Shown here: positions 5,255-6,152 of the stretch, in pieces
Numbering within the stretch: the stretch's first letter is position 1
Layout: every line of letters starts with the position of its first letter
DNA from: Phycisphaerales bacterium
GTDB lineage: Bacteria; Pseudomonadota; Gammaproteobacteria; Competibacterales; Competibacteraceae
Direction: 5' to 3'
Assembly (NCBI GenBank): GCA_014879435.1
Contig: JACSSB010000362.1
Span: 1 to 6,152 of the forward strand
DNA length: 6,152 nt
Program-made: the position numbers and the translations under genes
The notes under the pieces: model-generated
What the model was told of the DNA's origin: nothing
Seen by the model: only the letters and a program-made list of their open reading frames with translations
Database searches by the model: none

Positions 5255-6152
5255 GCGTTATTCCTTTTGGTTTTCGCGCCTCGTATTCTGGAATCCAGCA
5301 GCAAGGGCATGATCCTGCCGAATTTGCGTCGGTTTTATCGGCGGCTTTATTGGGCGCGGCGCTATACGTTCCCGCCAGTCGGCCGGATTTGGCGGCTATT
5401 GCGCTTGGCCACAAGCCATCCGGGGCGCGGTCGTTGATCTTGTGCACCGAGGACGCGGTACATGAACGGGATCTGGAGCAGGCGTTGGCACACTTGGCGG
5501 TGTTGTTGCCGCAACTGGAGCACGAACCGCCTTTGGTATTTATTCGTCCGCGCAATCCAGCGGTTTTGCGGCGTTTGTTGCGGATGGAAGGCATCGGGCG
5601 GGTACGCGGTTTTGTGCTACCCAAGTTTGACCCGCATACGCTACAGGATTGGCTAAAGGTCTGGGAGGACCGACACGGCCATTATTTGATGCCAATTCTG
5701 GAAACTGCAGCGGCTTTCGACCGTTGCCAGATGGAGTTACTGCGCGATGCTTTGGATGAGCGCGGCTTGCGCGATCATATCTTGTGTCTGCGCATCGGCG
5801 GCAACGATCTGTTGAATTTGCTCGGTATCCGCCGCGCCCGTGGAGCGACGATCTACGATACGCCGTTGCGCAGCATCATCGCCGATCTGGCCTGCATCTT
5901 TCATCCAGCGGGCTATCGCTTGAGCGCGCCAGTATTCGACCGTCTGGATGACTGCGAAACCCTCACGCGAGAAGTGGAGTGCGATCTCCAGCATGGTTTG
6001 AGCGGTAAGGCCGCGATTCATCCGACGCAGATTTCGGTGATCGAAGGGTGTTATCGGGTGTCGCACGAGGATTTTGAGATGGCCTCGGCAGTGCTGACGC
6101 CAAACGCAGCGGCTGTATTCCGGTTGGGCGATTCATTTTGTGAACCGGTCAC
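5251..6152 (+). CDS. CitE/HpcH-like C-C bond lyase (ter-associated aldolase family), 3' end missing
   Basis: The first 300 residues of a TIM-barrel aldolase/lyase are present; the right edge cuts off the rest. Relatives (HpcH/HpaI aldolase and citrate lyase beta subunit superfamily) make or break a C-C bond next to a carboxylate using a divalent metal. Visible motifs in order are LYVPASRPDL (38-47), LILCTEDAV (62-70, like the CitE LEDAV motif), FIRPRNP (97-103), LPKFD (123-127), MPILETAAAFD (147-157, with likely metal-binding E151), LRIGGNDLLNLLGIRR (180-195, D186), LSAPVFD (224-230) and SGKAAIHPTQI (251-261). Ending near NAAAVFRLGDS suggests most of the barrel is included. It corresponds to the C-C_Bond_Lyase family of ter-associated operons. 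The ATG overlaps the upstream stop as ATGA, so it is probably translationally coupled. Substrate is unknown; true citrate lyase function is unlikely, since no other citrate lyase subunits are nearby. Confidence 0.9.
   Translation, partial: MSVIPFGFRASYSGIQQQGHDPAEFASVLSAALLGAALYVPASRPDLAAIALGHKPSGARSLILCTEDAVHERDLEQALAHLAVLLPQLEHEPPLVFIRPRNPAVLRRLLRMEGIGRVRGFVLPKFDPHTLQDWLKVWEDRHGHYLMPILETAAAFDRCQMELLRDALDERGLRDHILCLRIGGNDLLNLLGIRRARGATIYDTPLRSIIADLACIFHPAGYRLSAPVFDRLDDCETLTREVECDLQHGLSGKAAIHPTQISVIEGCYRVSHEDFEMASAVLTPNAAAVFRLGDSFCEPV

Overview
The window comes from a bacterium, most likely a member of the Pseudomonadota. A general L-amino-acid ABC transporter binding protein of the AapJ/BztA type occurs mainly in that phylum. 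The coding regions are moderately GC-rich, favour G or C at third codon positions, and use almost only CGN codons for arginine. A gammaproteobacterium is plausible, but the sequence does not fix genus or species.

There are two divergent transcription units. On the minus strand (755 down to 1) is the 5' part of an aapJ-like gene for a periplasmic amino-acid binding protein, cut by the left edge. About 510 bases without a convincing gene follow. This gap holds a 14-bp palindrome overlapping a 32-bp-period tandem repeat (826-891) and several possible hairpins (1057-1225). On the plus strand, five tightly overlapping genes run from 1266 to the right edge: a CgeB-like glycosyltransferase, a phosphoribosyltransferase with a C-terminal TRSP domain, a HAD phosphatase, a StiP-family protein with a C-terminal PELOTA-like region, and a CitE/HpcH-like C-C bond lyase cut by the right edge.

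The last four are, from family knowledge, the core of the biosynthetic module that Anantharaman, Iyer and Aravind described next to tellurium-resistance (ter) stress genes and predicted to make a nucleoside-like metabolite. The expected logic is that the aldolase/lyase and phosphoribosyltransferase proteins assemble a ribosyl-phosphate compound and the HAD enzyme removes a phosphate. The glycosyltransferase, joined to the operon by a 17-bp overlap, could decorate the product; I do not know it as a standard member. No TerD-like, TerY-like or ATP-grasp gene is visible. They may lie beyond position 6152, or this may be a stand-alone version. The product and reaction order are inference; the gene families and their overlaps are read from the sequence.
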